DNA of 64,000 nucleotides from the NCBI GenBank assembly GCA_016278725.1, contig JADQBG010000007.1, forward strand, positions 1 through 64,000. Direction: 5' to 3'. The translations under genes and the position numbers were made by a program. This document shows positions 51,744-61,286 of this stretch, in pieces. This stretch comes from Actinomycetota bacterium (lineage in GTDB: Bacteria; Actinomycetota; Thermoleophilia; RBG-16-64-13). Every line of letters starts with the position of its first letter. Within the stretch, counting starts at the first letter, position 1. The notes under the pieces were generated by a model, which was not told the DNA's origin, ran no database searches, and worked only from the letters and a program-made list of their open reading frames with translations.

Positions 51744-53368
51744 TCCGCCACCACCTCCGGGTCCCAGCCCAGTCTCGCCCGCACGTGCCGCTGCCAATCC
51801 TCGTTGTCTCGCTCGGGGAAATCCGAGCGCAGGTGCACGCCGCGGCTCTCTTCCCTTATCCCGGCCGCCACCAGCAGCAAACGGGCGATGGTCAGCAGGT
51901 TGTAGAACTCGAACTCCGTGGCCGCGCAGCCGGGCGGCTGCAATTCGGCTTCCAGTTCGGCCAGATGGCCCAGCGCCTGCTGAAGGCTCTCCCGGCTGCG
52001 GACAATGCCGCCGTTGCGGGACATCTCCAACCGCAACCGCTGAGTGGCCGCGGCCGTTGCCGCCTGGTCGTTCCCGCGGCGCGATTCGGTGGGCAGGTCC
52101 AACTTCACCTTGCGCACCGAGGGCTCGGCCCGCTCGAGCAGCCGGTCCAGGTCGCGCACCACCCGGTCGCCGAACACCAGCCCTTCCAGCAAGGAGTTCG
52201 AGGCCAGGCGGTTGGCTCCATGCACGCCCGTGCTGGAGACTTCACCGGCCGCGTAGAGACCGGGCACCGAGGTGCGGCCCCAGAGATCGGTCACCACTCC
52301 GCCGATGTAGTAGTGGGAGGCCGGGGAAACGGGGATACGCTCGCGGCAGAGATCAAACCCCCGTTCGGTGAGCCCCCCGTGCACCGTGGGGAAGCGCTCG
52401 CGCAGGAAGTCGCAGGCCAGGTGAGTGGCGTCCAGCTCGACGTGGTCGACTCCGTCGCGCACCATCACTTCCTTCATCCGCCGCACAACCACGTCGCGCG
52501 GGGCCAGTTCGGCCAGGGGGTGCACCCCTTCCATGAAACGCCTTCCGGCGCCGTCCACCAGCCACGCCCCCTCGCCGCGAAGCGCCTCGGTCAGCAGCAG
52601 CGTGGGATTCTCGTCCGAATGCAGCGCCGTGGGGTGAAACTGCATGAACTCCAGATCTCGCATGACCGCGCCGGCCCGCCAGGCCATGGCGTGCCCGTCA
52701 CCGGTGGCGACGATGGGATTGGTGGTGTTGGCGTAGATCTGGCCGGCTCCGCCGGTGGCGAGCACGACGGCCCGGGCCAGGCTCACCGTAAGCTCGCCCT
52801 CCGGACCCAGGGAGAGGGCGCCCACGCAGCGCCCGTCCGCAATCAGCAGGTCGAGGACGAACTCCCCCTCATGCACTTCCACCCGGCTGCCCGAGATCAG
52901 GGCCTGAATCAGGGCGCTGCCGATGACGCTGCCGGTGGCGTCGCCGCCGGCCCGCACCACCCGGGGCACGGAGTGGGCGCCTTCCGAGGCGAGCACCAAT
53001 TCGCCCGCCCGCCGGTCAAAGCGCGTGCCCAGGTGCTCCAGTTCGCGCACCCGTTCCGGCCCCTCCTCCACCAGGAGGCGCACGGCCTCCTCGTCACAGA
53101 GACCGGCTCCCGCCTCGAGGGTATCGGCGAAGTGCAGTTCCGGCGAGTCGAACGGCCCCATCGCCGCCGCCACGCCGCCCTGGGCCAAAAAGGTGGTGGT
53201 GTTCTCCAGGCCGGCCTTGGTGAGCATGGCGACGTTCCAGCGCCGGGCGGCGCCCACCGCCGCCGTCAGTCCGGCGATACCCCCACCGATGACCAGCACG
53301 TCGTAGCTCGAGTAGCGCAGATCGCCGTCGCCGCAGGCAGCCAGGTAGTTGCGCGGCGCCGGGCCCAT
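51740..53368 (-). CDS. nadB: L-aspartate oxidase
   Basis: FAD enzyme that oxidises aspartate to iminoaspartate. The dinucleotide motif is VLVIGGGIAGLTAAVGAAR. TFLAQGGVAAAMG, FMQFHPTALH and ASHYYIGGVVTDLWGRTSV (with the active-site Arg/His nearby) are typical, as is GLYAAGEVSSTGVHGANRLA. The C-terminal helical domain is complete. The 542 residues are normal. It lies between nadA (1 bp) and nadC. Confidence 0.95.
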   Translation of the reverse strand: MGPAPRNYLAACGDGDLRYSSYDVLVIGGGIAGLTAAVGAARRWNVAMLTKAGLENTTTFLAQGGVAAAMGPFDSPELHFADTLEAGAGLCDEEAVRLLVEEGPERVRELEHLGTRFDRRAGELVLASEGAHSVPRVVRAGGDATGSVIGSALIQALISGSRVEVHEGEFVLDLLIADGRCVGALSLGPEGELTVSLARAVVLATGGAGQIYANTTNPIVATGDGHAMAWRAGAVMRDLEFMQFHPTALHSDENPTLLLTEALRGEGAWLVDGAGRRFMEGVHPLAELAPRDVVVRRMKEVMVRDGVDHVELDATHLACDFLRERFPTVHGGLTERGFDLCRERIPVSPASHYYIGGVVTDLWGRTSVPGLYAAGEVSSTGVHGANRLASNSLLEGLVFGDRVVRDLDRLLERAEPSVRKVKLDLPTESRRGNDQAATAAATQRLRLEMSRNGGIVRSRESLQQALGHLAELEAELQPPGCAATEFEFYNLLTIARLLLVAAGIREESRGVHLRSDFPERDNEDWQRHVRARLGWDPEVVAE

Positions 53369-53369
53369 C

Positions 53370-54284
53370 CTACCGGCCTATCTCCACCATCCGCTGAACC
53401 GCGAGCAGGGCCTTTAGCCTGATGTCCTCGGGCACGGTGATCACGGGCTCCCCCGCGCGCAGAGCTTCGACCGCCTTGCGCAGCGTGGTGAGCTTCATGT
53501 TGGGGCAGACGGCGTTTCTGGTGGCCAGGTAGAACTTCTTGCCCGGCACGTCCTGCTCCAGCCGGTGGATCATGCCCGCCTCGGTGCCGATGATGTACTC
53601 CTGCGCCTCGTCCTCGCGGCAGAAGCGGATCATCCCCGAGGTGCTCTCCACCGCGTCCGCCATCAGACTGACCTCGATCCGGCACTCCGGATGGACCACC
53701 ACCTTGGCCTGCGGGTGGGCCTCCTTGGCTTCGAGGATATCGCTCGGCTCGATGAGGTCGTGGGTGGGGCAGTAACCCTCCCAGAGGATGATATCCCGCC
53801 CCGTCTGGCGCGCCGTCCAAGCGCCCAAATTGCAGTCGGGGGTGAAGATGATCTCCCGGTCCGCCGGGATCGAGCGCACCACCTTCTCCGCGTTCGCGCT
53901 CGTGCAGCAAATGTCCGAGAGCGCCTTGACCTCGGCCGAAGAGTTGACGTAGGTGACCACCGCCGCGTCCGGGTGCTTGTCCTTGAGGGCCTGCAGTCCG
54001 GCCGGATCGACCATGCTCGCCATGGGACAGCCCGCGCGCAGCTCCGGCAGGATGACCTTCTTCTCGGGAGAGAGGATCACCGCCGTCTCGGCCATGAAGT
54101 CCACCCCGCAAAAGAGGATGGTGTTCGCCTCGGCAGCGGCCGCCTGCCGCGATAGCCCCAGCGAATCCCCCACGAAATCCGCGGCGTCCTGCACCTCGGC
54201 CCGCTGGTAGTTGTGGGCCAGGATGACCGCGTTCTTCTCGCGGGCGAGGGTCCGCAACTCCGCCTGCAGCGCGCTGTAGTCCAT
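53370..54284 (-). CDS. nadA: quinolinate synthase A
   Basis: [4Fe-4S] enzyme that condenses iminoaspartate with dihydroxyacetone phosphate. LAHNYQRAEVQDAADFVGDS begins the protein. The three cluster cysteines are in FCGVDFMAET, CCTSANAEKVV and CPNMKLTTLRK-type positions (AVCPNMKLTT). GEPVITVPEDIRLKALLA is the family ending. The 304 residues are normal. The ATG follows CAGGAGAAT. Confidence 0.95.
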   Translation of the reverse strand: MDYSALQAELRTLAREKNAVILAHNYQRAEVQDAADFVGDSLGLSRQAAAAEANTILFCGVDFMAETAVILSPEKKVILPELRAGCPMASMVDPAGLQALKDKHPDAAVVTYVNSSAEVKALSDICCTSANAEKVVRSIPADREIIFTPDCNLGAWTARQTGRDIILWEGYCPTHDLIEPSDILEAKEAHPQAKVVVHPECRIEVSLMADAVESTSGMIRFCREDEAQEYIIGTEAGMIHRLEQDVPGKKFYLATRNAVCPNMKLTTLRKAVEALRAGEPVITVPEDIRLKALLAVQRMVEIGR

Positions 54285-54297
54285 GATTCTCCTGGTA

Positions 54298-54843
54298 TCA
54301 GGCTCGGAGCTCGAGCATCTCCCTGCGCGTCACCCGCTGATCCTGCACCTGCTCCAGCGCGTCCGTCACGGTCGCTCCGTTGGGGAGTTCGAGTTCGGGC
54401 GCCAGTTCGGCCAAGGGCTCCAACACGAAGCGCCGCTCGGTCATTCGGGGATGAGGGAGCTCCAGCCGGTCGAGGTGAAGCGTGCGGCCATCGTACCAGA
54501 GGATGTCCACGTCCAGCGGGCGCGGGCCCCAGCGGTTTTCGGTCCGCACGCGGCCGGCGTCCCGTTCGAGGCGGTGAAGGGACGACAGCAGCCCGCAGGG
54601 ATCCAGCCCGGTCTCGATCTCGACCACCAGGTTGAGGAAATCAGCCTGCTCTTCGAAGCCCACGGGGGCGGTTTCATAGAGATGGGAATAGGCGATTACC
54701 CGGGTCTCTTCCAGGCCGTCCAGTTCCTCGATGGTGCGCGCCAGAGTAAGGCGCGAGTCGCCCTCGTTAGAGCCGAGACCCAGAAATACCCGCGAGCGTT
54801 CTTGCGGGCTTTCCGCATCCGGCATGGTCATGTGTGCTTCCAC
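54298..54843 (-). CDS. folK: 2-amino-4-hydroxy-6-hydroxymethyldihydropteridine pyrophosphokinase
   Basis: HPPK, the step before dihydropteroate synthase in folate synthesis. FLGLGSNEGDSRLTLA, APVGFEEQADFLNLVVEIET and RWGPRPLDVDILWYDG (metal-binding Asp residues), then LPHPRMTERRFVLEPLAELA, are all family motifs. The 181 residues from the GTG at 54843 fit, though an in-frame ATG lies four codons later. It shares one base with the folB stop. Confidence 0.93.
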   Translation of the reverse strand: MEAHMTMPDAESPQERSRVFLGLGSNEGDSRLTLARTIEELDGLEETRVIAYSHLYETAPVGFEEQADFLNLVVEIETGLDPCGLLSSLHRLERDAGRVRTENRWGPRPLDVDILWYDGRTLHLDRLELPHPRMTERRFVLEPLAELAPELELPNGATVTDALEQVQDQRVTRREMLELRA

Positions 54844-55202
54844 TACCTGACAACCTCCACGGCAACACCCACGGACTCCAGGCGGCGGGGGATCGGGGGA
54901 CGCGGCTTTCTCACCCTCACCTCGGCGCGGTCCACGGGAAAGTTTTCCATAATGGCGTCGGCCACAGTCCGGGCCAGCGCTTCGAGCAGATTATACGAAC
55001 GGCCGGTCGCAGTCGCGCAGATCACCTCGACCACCTCGCCGTAGTCCACGGTGTCCTCCACTCTGTCCGAGCGGCACCCGGAACACTCCTCGAGAGTCAG
55101 ACGAATGTCGAAGACAAAGGGTTGGCCGATGACCTTCTCCTCGGGCAGGACGCCGTGATAGGCGTAGACCTCGAGCCCGTTCACCTCGATGAGAGCGCCC
55201 AC
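54843..55202 (-). CDS. folB: dihydroneopterin aldolase
   Basis: A 119-residue tunnelling-fold enzyme. EVNGLEVYAYHGVLPEEKVI holds the family N-terminal motif with the active-site Tyr/His region; VDYGEVVEVI and YNLLEALARTVADAIMENF follow. VRVRKPRPPIPRRLESVGVA is the usual ending with the Lys. Compact fol gene order folP-folB-folK. Confidence 0.93.
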   Translation of the reverse strand: MGALIEVNGLEVYAYHGVLPEEKVIGQPFVFDIRLTLEECSGCRSDRVEDTVDYGEVVEVICATATGRSYNLLEALARTVADAIMENFPVDRAEVRVRKPRPPIPRRLESVGVAVEVVR

Positions 55203-55203
55203 T

Positions 55204-56424
55204 CTAGGCCTCCCCCGAGTGGTGGGGAAACACAGCGCGCACGAGTTGCACGGCCTGAGCGTTGGCGGCCACGTCGTGCACCCTCACGATATCGACGTCG
55301 GCCAGAGCCCCCAGCACCGAGGTGGCCACGGTGGCATGCACCCGGTCTTTGGGCTCGGGCAGCCCCAGGATCTCCCCCAGGAAGCGCTTTCGCGAAGTCC
55401 CCAAAAGCACCGGGCGCCCCAGCGAGCGGAAGGTGTCCAGATTGCGGATCAACTCCAGATTGTGCCTGAGCGTCTTGCCGAAACCAATCCCCGGGTCGAT
55501 CAGCAGGTTGTCCTCCGAAAGCCCCCGGTCAACGGCGTAGTTCAGGCGTTCCACGAAGTAATCGTAGACCTCGCCCACCACGTCGCCGTAGACCGGATTC
55601 TCCTGCATGGTCCCGGGTTCGCCCAGCATATGCATCAGCACCACCGGGCAACCGGCGTCCCGGACCACGTCTACCAGCCCCTCGTCCATGCTGAGAGCGG
55701 AGATGTCGTTGATCATGAAGGCGCCCGCTTCCAGCGCGCGCGCCGCCACCTCGGCCTTGTAGGTGTCGATCGAGATCGGCGCGGGCAAATCGCCGGCCAG
55801 GGCCTCTACCAGGGGGACGACCCGACGGAGCTCCTCCTCCAGAGGCACCCGCTCGGAGCCCGGACGGGTGGACTCGCCGCCGATGTCGACGATAGCCGCA
55901 CCCTCCTCCACCATGCGATAAGCCTCGCGGATGGCGACGTCCGAGCGAAAGAAATCTCCGCCGTCGGAGAAGGAGTCGGGCGTGATGTTGAGGATGCCCA
56001 TCACCACCGGCCGCAGACTCAGGTCGAGTCCGGGATGGGTCGAAGGCCGGCCTCCGTCACTGTGCTTGAGCACGGCCTCGAGCGAGTCGGCCAATGCCTT
56101 CAGGCCAAATGGTTGAGCGCGTAGCTTGGGGAGCAGCTTTGCGTACTGCGCCAGGGTTCCCATGATCAGGCAGTTGGCGCGCTCGGCCCCCAGTTCGTAG
56201 ACGGCGCGCGAGGTGGCCACCTCGCCGCCGCGCGAGAGCATCTCCTGTTTGAGGATGCCGGCGGCGCGGACGTCCAGGTCGCGCACCCGCACGACCCGGA
56301 AGAGGGCCTTCTCGTCCATGATGCGGACCCCGGGACCCGAGACCTCGAGTTCCGTCATCGTGCGCCGGGCCTCTTCCCGGTCGCGTATCGCCACCACGTG
56401 GGGATGGCCGGCGGTGGGGATCAT
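55204..56424 (-). CDS. folP: dihydropteroate synthase with long N-terminal extension
   Basis: TIM-barrel enzyme that joins pteridine diphosphate with p-aminobenzoate. Catalytic motifs are VVMGILNITPDSFSDGGDFF, VDIGGESTRPGSERVPLEEE, PISIDTYKAEVAARALEAGA, LIDPGIGFGKTLRHNLELI and SRKRFLGEILGLPEPKDRVH. The core of about 270 residues is normal, but about 130 residues precede it (IMDEKALFRVVRVRDLDVRA, ILKQEMLSRGGEVATSRAVY, GLKALADSLEAVL). Related extensions occur in some Firmicutes and archaea; their role is unclear. Overlaps no other gene and follows folE by 8 bp. Confidence 0.95.
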   Translation of the reverse strand: MIPTAGHPHVVAIRDREEARRTMTELEVSGPGVRIMDEKALFRVVRVRDLDVRAAGILKQEMLSRGGEVATSRAVYELGAERANCLIMGTLAQYAKLLPKLRAQPFGLKALADSLEAVLKHSDGGRPSTHPGLDLSLRPVVMGILNITPDSFSDGGDFFRSDVAIREAYRMVEEGAAIVDIGGESTRPGSERVPLEEELRRVVPLVEALAGDLPAPISIDTYKAEVAARALEAGAFMINDISALSMDEGLVDVVRDAGCPVVLMHMLGEPGTMQENPVYGDVVGEVYDYFVERLNYAVDRGLSEDNLLIDPGIGFGKTLRHNLELIRNLDTFRSLGRPVLLGTSRKRFLGEILGLPEPKDRVHATVATSVLGALADVDIVRVHDVAANAQAVQLVRAVFPHHSGEA

Positions 56425-56432
56425 GAAGCCTC

Positions 56433-57062
56433 CTAAGAGGAAGAGGAATCGATCAGAGCGAGCACCTCGGCCCGCGTCGACGCGTTGTTGCGGAAGACCC
56501 CGCGAACGGCGCTGGTGACGATCTGCGTGCCCTCGGCCCGCACCCCGCGCATGGTCATGCAGAGATGCTCCGCCTGGATCAGCACCAGCACCCCGTTGGG
56601 CTCCAGCGCAGCCACCAGCGTATCGGCCACCGTCGTCGCCAGGCGCTCCTGCAGTTGCAGCCGGGCAGCGGCCACCTTGACCAGTCGGGCCAGCTTGGAG
56701 ATCCCGGTGATCTTGCCGTGCCGGGAAGGGATATAGGCCACATGCGCCTTCCCGAAGAAGGGCGTCAGATGATGCTCGCAGATGGAGTGGAAGCTGATGT
56801 TCTTGACCAGCACCAGTTCTTGATGCTCGTCGGAGGCCATGGGTTCGACGATGCCGCTCAGGTCGACGTGCGTGCCGGCCAGGACCTCCTGGTACATCTG
56901 CGCCACCCGTTGCGGGGTGTCCCGCAGACCCTGACGCTCGACGTCCTCGCCCACACCCTCGAGTATCAGGCGGACGCCACGCTCGATCTTCTCCAGGTCC
57001 ATCTCACGCAAAAGACCGGCGCCCGGGGCTCCGGTCTTCTCGCTGGGAGTGGCTTCGGTCAT
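56433..57062 (-). CDS. folE: GTP cyclohydrolase I
   Basis: Zinc enzyme that opens GTP as the first step of folate synthesis. Motifs: GLRDTPQRVAQMYQEVLAG, ISFHSICEHHLTPFFGKAHV with a zinc Cys and His pair, IPSRHGKITGISKLARLV and LIQAEHLCMTMRGVRAEGTQ with the second zinc Cys. The 209 residues are normal. Starts 8 bp after the ftsH stop. Confidence 0.96.
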   Translation of the reverse strand: MTEATPSEKTGAPGAGLLREMDLEKIERGVRLILEGVGEDVERQGLRDTPQRVAQMYQEVLAGTHVDLSGIVEPMASDEHQELVLVKNISFHSICEHHLTPFFGKAHVAYIPSRHGKITGISKLARLVKVAAARLQLQERLATTVADTLVAALEPNGVLVLIQAEHLCMTMRGVRAEGTQIVTSAVRGVFRNNASTRAEVLALIDSSSS

Positions 57063-57070
57063 CCGCCGAC

Positions 57071-59059
57071 TTACTCTTCGTGCGGCGCGCGGACGGCGGC
57101 AGCGGGTCCGGGAGCGTCGGCCAGACGCTCGCGGTCGCGGTCGCGCTCGCGTTGGCGTTCCCGTTCGCGCTCCTGCTCCCGCGCCTGGCGCTGGCGCTCG
57201 CGGCGCTTGCGCTCTTCGGCGCGACGGGCCATCTTCTCGTCGCGCTCGCGGAAGACTTCTTCGGGATCTTCGCCCGCCAGCAGGCGGAGAAATTCCTCGC
57301 GATCGATGGTCTCGCGCTCGATCAGCAGCCGGGAAATCAGATCCAGATCCTCGCGGTGCTCGGATAGCACCTGCCGCGCCGTGATGTGCGCGTCCTCGAT
57401 CACCCGGCGGATTTCCAGGTCGATCTGCTCGGCGGTCTCCTGGGAGTATTCCTGGGCCATGCCGATCTCGCGGCCCACGAACGGCTGATTGGAGTCGTGG
57501 CCGAAGGTCCGGGGACCCAGCGCCTCACTCATGCCGTACTGGGTGATCATGCGGCGTGCGGTCTCGGTCGCCCTTTGCAGATCGTTGGAAGCTCCGGTGG
57601 TGATGTCGTCGAACTGCACTTCTTCGGCCACCCGGCCGCCCAGCATGTGGGCGAGCTTGTCCATGATCTCGCCCTTCTTGACCATGAATTTGTCCTCGGT
57701 GGGCAGCGTGATGGTGTAACCCAGCGCCTGCCCCCGGCTGATGATCGAGACTTTGTGCACGGGATCGGCGCCCTTGAGGTAGTGCGCCACCAAGGCGTGA
57801 CCGGTCTCGTGGTAGGCGGTGATCAGGCGTTCTTCCTCTCCCAGCAGCCGCGACTTCTTCTCCGGCCCGGCGATGACGCGCATGATCGACTCTTCCATCT
57901 CGTCCATGTCGATCACGCGTTTGCCGTTGCGGGCGGCGAGGAGCGCCGCCTCGTTGACCAGGTTGGCCAGATCGGCACCGGTGAATCCCGGGGTCTGGGC
58001 GGCCAGCAGGTCGAGGTCGATCCCCTCGCCCAGCGGCTTACCCTTGCTGTGCACCTCGAGAATGGCTTTGCGGCCTTCCTTGTCCGGACGGTCGACCACG
58101 ATCTGCCGGTCAAAACGGCCGGGACGCAGCAAGGCCGGGTCGAGGATATCGGGACGGTTGGTCGCGGCGATCATGATGATGCTCTCGTTGGCCTCGAAGC
58201 CGTCCATCTCCACCAAGAGCTGGTTGAGGGTCTGTTCGCGCTCGTCGTGCCCGCCGCCGAGACCGGCGCCCCGGTGCCGGCCGACCGCATCGATCTCGTC
58301 CATGAAGATGATGCAAGGCTGATTCTGCTTGGCCTGCTCGAACAGGTCGCGGACCCGGCTGGCGCCGACACCCACGAACATCTCCACGAAGTCCGAACCC
58401 GAGATACTGAAGAAAGGCACGCCCGCCTCGCCGGCAACCGCCCGGGCGAGCAGGGTCTTACCGGTTCCCGGAGGGCCGAAGAGCAGCACGCCCTTGGGCA
58501 CCCGCGCTCCCAGGCTCTGGAATTTCTTGGGGTTCTCGAGAAACTCCTTGATCTCGTGGAGCTCCTCGACCGCCTCCTCGGCGCCGGCCACGTCGGCGAA
58601 GGTCACCTTGGGCGAATCGACGCTCATGCGCTTGGCCCGGGACTTGCCGAAGCTCATCACCTTGCTCCCGCCGCCCTGCATCTGGTTGAGGATGAACAGG
58701 AAGAAGACGACCATGATCAAAATCGGAGCGAATGTGCTGAGCAGCGCCACCCACACGGACTGCTGTTCGGCATCGGTGGTAAAGGGCACCTCGTTCGCCG
58801 CCAGGAAGCCTTGGATGTCGAAGTTTTCCCAGTAGGCGAAGGAGAAGGTCTTCTCCGTATCGGTGATCTTGCCCTCGATCAGCCGAGAGTCCGTCTTGAC
58901 GACGACGTCGCTTATCTTCTGGTCGTCGACCAGTTGTTGCAGCTCTTGAAAGGTAAGCTGACCCGCGTCCTCCCCGCCGTAGAACATGTTCTGAACGAAG
59001 AAGGCGAGCAGGATGATGATCAGGATGGGAAAGGCTGCGCTCTTGAAGAAACGGTTCAA
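57071..59059 (-). CDS. ftsH: ATP-dependent zinc metalloprotease FtsH with charged tail
   Basis: Membrane AAA+ protease. Two transmembrane helices (about 8-25 and 106-128) frame an extracytoplasmic domain ([20 protein letters not shown]). AAA motifs are [34 protein letters not shown] and [14 protein letters not shown]. The zinc site is [12 protein letters not shown] with the third ligand downstream. The 662 residues end in about 45 residues made almost only of Arg, Glu, Gln and Lys, then an Ala/Pro end ([13 protein letters not shown]). The start is TTG at 59059 with GGAG upstream. An extended -10 promoter is seen 50 bp upstream. Confidence 0.95.
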   Translation of the reverse strand: MNRFFKSAAFPILIIILLAFFVQNMFYGGEDAGQLTFQELQQLVDDQKISDVVVKTDSRLIEGKITDTEKTFSFAYWENFDIQGFLAANEVPFTTDAEQQSVWVALLSTFAPILIMVVFFLFILNQMQGGGSKVMSFGKSRAKRMSVDSPKVTFADVAGAEEAVEELHEIKEFLENPKKFQSLGARVPKGVLLFGPPGTGKTLLARAVAGEAGVPFFSISGSDFVEMFVGVGASRVRDLFEQAKQNQPCIIFMDEIDAVGRHRGAGLGGGHDEREQTLNQLLVEMDGFEANESIIMIAATNRPDILDPALLRPGRFDRQIVVDRPDKEGRKAILEVHSKGKPLGEGIDLDLLAAQTPGFTGADLANLVNEAALLAARNGKRVIDMDEMEESIMRVIAGPEKKSRLLGEEERLITAYHETGHALVAHYLKGADPVHKVSIISRGQALGYTITLPTEDKFMVKKGEIMDKLAHMLGGRVAEEVQFDDITTGASNDLQRATETARRMITQYGMSEALGPRTFGHDSNQPFVGREIGMAQEYSQETAEQIDLEIRRVIEDAHITARQVLSEHREDLDLISRLLIERETIDREEFLRLLAGEDPEEVFRERDEKMARRAEERKRRERQRQAREQERERERQRERDRDRERLADAPGPAAAVRAPHEE

Positions 59060-59107
59060 TCCAACTCCAGAAAATTCCTGTTCACGGGGGGTTCTTTAGG
59101 CCGGGGA

Positions 59108-59116
59108 ATCGTACCA
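59108..59116 (-). promoter_or_regulatory. candidate extended -10 promoter of ftsH
   Basis: Minus-strand TGG-TACGAT has the extended -10 form and lies about 50 bp before the ftsH start. No recognisable -35 is seen. It would start a transcript covering ftsH, folE and the downstream fol/nad genes. Confidence 0.4.
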
Positions 59117-59124
59117 CAGACCAG

Positions 59125-59145
59125 GGGTTTCTTCCTCCGAAACCC
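59125..59145. other. perfect 7-bp hairpin in the hpt-ftsH gap
   Basis: GGGTTTC-ttcctcc-GAAACCC. On the transcribed (minus) strand no T-run follows, so it is not a standard terminator. It may separate hpt and ftsH transcripts or stabilise an RNA end. Confidence 0.45.
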
Positions 59146-59183
59146 GGGTCCAAGCGCCGTGGGCCACCCGGTGGTTGCGGCTT

Positions 59184-59714
59184 CTACGGCCCCGCCGTCG
59201 ATTCGCCCGGCTCGAGGATTCCGATGTAGGGAAGATTGCGGTAGCGTTCGGCAAAATCCAGGCCGTAGCCGACCACGAACTCGTTACCGATCTCGAAACC
59301 GGTGTAGCGGCAGGGGAGCGAAGTCTTGCGCCGCCCAGGTTTGTCCAGCAGGGTCACGATCTCGAGCGAGGCCGGCTTGCGCGAACTGAGGTTCTTGGTC
59401 AGGTATTTGAGCGTGAGCCCGGAGTCGATCACGTCCTCGACGATCAGCACGTGGCGGCCCTCGATGTTCATGTCCAGGTCTTTTAGTATCCGTACCACCC
59501 CGGAGCTGTCGGTGGAAGAGCCGTAACTGGAGACGGCCATGAAGTCCATCTCGAGGTCGATGTCGAGCCGCCGAGCGAGATCCGCCACAAAGAACACGGC
59601 GCCCTTCAGCACGCAGACGAGCACGGGATTCATCTCGGCGTAGTCCTCGGAGATCCTCGCCGCCAGATCGTCCAACTTGGCCTGCAGTTCCTGTGCGGAG
59701 ATGAGAGTCTTCAA
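59184..59714 (-). CDS. hpt: hypoxanthine phosphoribosyltransferase
   Basis: Purine salvage enzyme. LVCVLKGAVFFVADLARRL is the substrate loop; DFMAVSSYGSST and the PRPP-binding HVLIVEDVIDSGLTLKYL are diagnostic; VVGYGLDFAERYRNLPYIG is the C-terminal purine-binding motif. The 176 residues from TTG 59714 are normal. It lies 9 bp after tilS and before ftsH, exactly the Bacillus order. Confidence 0.95.
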   Translation of the reverse strand: MKTLISAQELQAKLDDLAARISEDYAEMNPVLVCVLKGAVFFVADLARRLDIDLEMDFMAVSSYGSSTDSSGVVRILKDLDMNIEGRHVLIVEDVIDSGLTLKYLTKNLSSRKPASLEIVTLLDKPGRRKTSLPCRYTGFEIGNEFVVGYGLDFAERYRNLPYIGILEPGESTAGP

Positions 59715-59723
59715 CTGGATCTT

Positions 59724-61223
59724 CTAGCCATCGAGAGGAATCGGACCTCCTTCGGTCCCCAGACGGAGGACGCGTTTGGTCGACCGGCCGATTCTACCGC
59801 GCTCGGCGGTCAGATAACCAGCAATCCAGACTACCTCGTCCCCGCACAGCACGAGCGGGAGGCGCGCGCGCAGCCGCGCCGGGATGCCGAGATCCACCAT
59901 AACATCCTGCAATTTGCGGCGTCCGGGAGCGCCCAGGGCGCGAAAGTGATCGCCGGGAAGTACGGCGCGGACCGTGAGAGATTCGCCGGCGCCGTGCCGT
60001 TCGCTCGGGTCGCGCCCCTCCCCCGGACCCAGCGTTACGGGTAATCCGAGGGCATCGGCGTCCAGGTAGGTCTCGCGCCGTACCTCGGGGGCCCGATAGC
60101 CCGGGACAATCGCCGCCATGACCTTGAGGCCGCCCCAGGTGGCGCTCCCGGGCACGGGCAAGGGGACCGGCGGCGGTGTAATCCCTGCTGCCGGAGGAGC
60201 CCCCTCCGCCGGCGCCAGCACGCGCAGCCATTGGTAGTCCCGGACGGCCACAAAACCCCCGGGCAGCGTGACCGAGCGCCCGGAGGCTCCCCCGACCAGG
60301 CCGTCGACGGCCGCGACCAGCTCCGCGGAAGGCTCGAGAGCCGGCAGGCGCCCCAGGAAGCGGTGAAGCAACAGGCGCCGTGCCCCTCGGGGCAGGCGGG
60401 ACAGCCGCGGCAGCGATAGCGCCGGACCGAACGGCGGCGCCGGGTCGCGGAAGCCGAGCTCCTCGAGCAGCTCGTCCGCCATAACGTGCAACAAATCCAC
60501 GCCCTCGGCGGCGACCTCCGCCGTGCGGGCGGCGGTTTCCACGGCTCCCGGGAGAGCCGCTTCCCAAGCCGGGAGGACTCCGGCCCGCAGACGGCTTCGC
60601 GCGTAGGCCGGATCGACGTTGCCGCGGTCCTCGGCGAACGCAAGCTGCTGCTCCTCGCAGTAGCGCGCCGTTTCCTCACGGCGCACGCCGAGCAGCGGGC
60701 GCACCCACACTCCCTGCCGCGGCCTCATGCCGGAGAGCGCCGCGAGGCCCGCGTAGCGCCCCACTCGGTAGAGCAGGGTCTCCACCTGGTCGTCCAACGT
60801 ATGGCCCAGGGCGATCTGGCCCTCGCCTCCCGCGGACTCCAGCAGATCGAGCGCCGCCCGCCGCCGCAGGTCGCGGGCGCGCGCCTGAAGATTTCCTTCC
60901 TCTTTGGAGAGCGGAGCGGTCACCACGGTGAGCGGCACCTGCAGACGCGCGCAGAGAGCTCTGACGAGCCGCTCGTCGGCTTCGCTCTCGGGCCCGCGCA
61001 ATCCGTGATTCACGTGAAGCGCCCGAAGCCGCGCCCGCGACGCCTCGGGCACGGCGCCGGTGGCGAGCAGGTGCAGCAGGCAGGTGGAGTCCCGGCCCCC
61101 GGAAACCATCACCACCAGAAGGTCCGCCTGAAAGAGCGACCGGGCTTGGGCGTACTCCCGAACGCGCCGCCGGAGGTCGCGCGCAAACGGGCCGCGCGGG
61201 TGGGATGCGTGATCTCTGCTCAT
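59724..61223 (-). CDS. tilS: tRNA(Ile)-lysidine synthetase
   Basis: PP-loop ATPase that changes C34 of tRNA-Ile(CAU) to lysidine, an essential modification. VMVSGGRDSTCLLHLLAT is the PP-loop and ALHVNHGLRGPESEADE the next motif; IALGHTLDDQVETLLYRV and RPLLGVRREETARYCEEQ follow. The C-terminal TilS-type domain (GDHFRALGAPGRRKLQDVMV) is present. The ATG at 61223 is chosen over an earlier frame start at 61301 because that extension overlaps the intergenic repeats and has no family resemblance. No matching tRNA-Ile is in the window. Confidence 0.93.
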   Translation of the reverse strand: MSRDHASHPRGPFARDLRRRVREYAQARSLFQADLLVVMVSGGRDSTCLLHLLATGAVPEASRARLRALHVNHGLRGPESEADERLVRALCARLQVPLTVVTAPLSKEEGNLQARARDLRRRAALDLLESAGGEGQIALGHTLDDQVETLLYRVGRYAGLAALSGMRPRQGVWVRPLLGVRREETARYCEEQQLAFAEDRGNVDPAYARSRLRAGVLPAWEAALPGAVETAARTAEVAAEGVDLLHVMADELLEELGFRDPAPPFGPALSLPRLSRLPRGARRLLLHRFLGRLPALEPSAELVAAVDGLVGGASGRSVTLPGGFVAVRDYQWLRVLAPAEGAPPAAGITPPPVPLPVPGSATWGGLKVMAAIVPGYRAPEVRRETYLDADALGLPVTLGPGEGRDPSERHGAGESLTVRAVLPGDHFRALGAPGRRKLQDVMVDLGIPARLRARLPLVLCGDEVVWIAGYLTAERGRIGRSTKRVLRLGTEGGPIPLDG

Positions 61224-61234
61224 ATGGTAAACAC

Positions 61235-61240
61235 TACAAT
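61235..61240 (+). promoter_or_regulatory. candidate -10 element of acuC
   Basis: TACAAT on the plus strand lies 139 bp before the acuC ATG, with no convincing -35 upstream. The same sequence read on the other strand (TATTGT near 61237-61242) could serve tilS, so this may be a divergent promoter pair. Confidence 0.35.
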
Positions 61241-61286
61241 AATGGATCGCAGGGACCCCGGGCGATTGGGGCCGAGCCGCGCGGCA

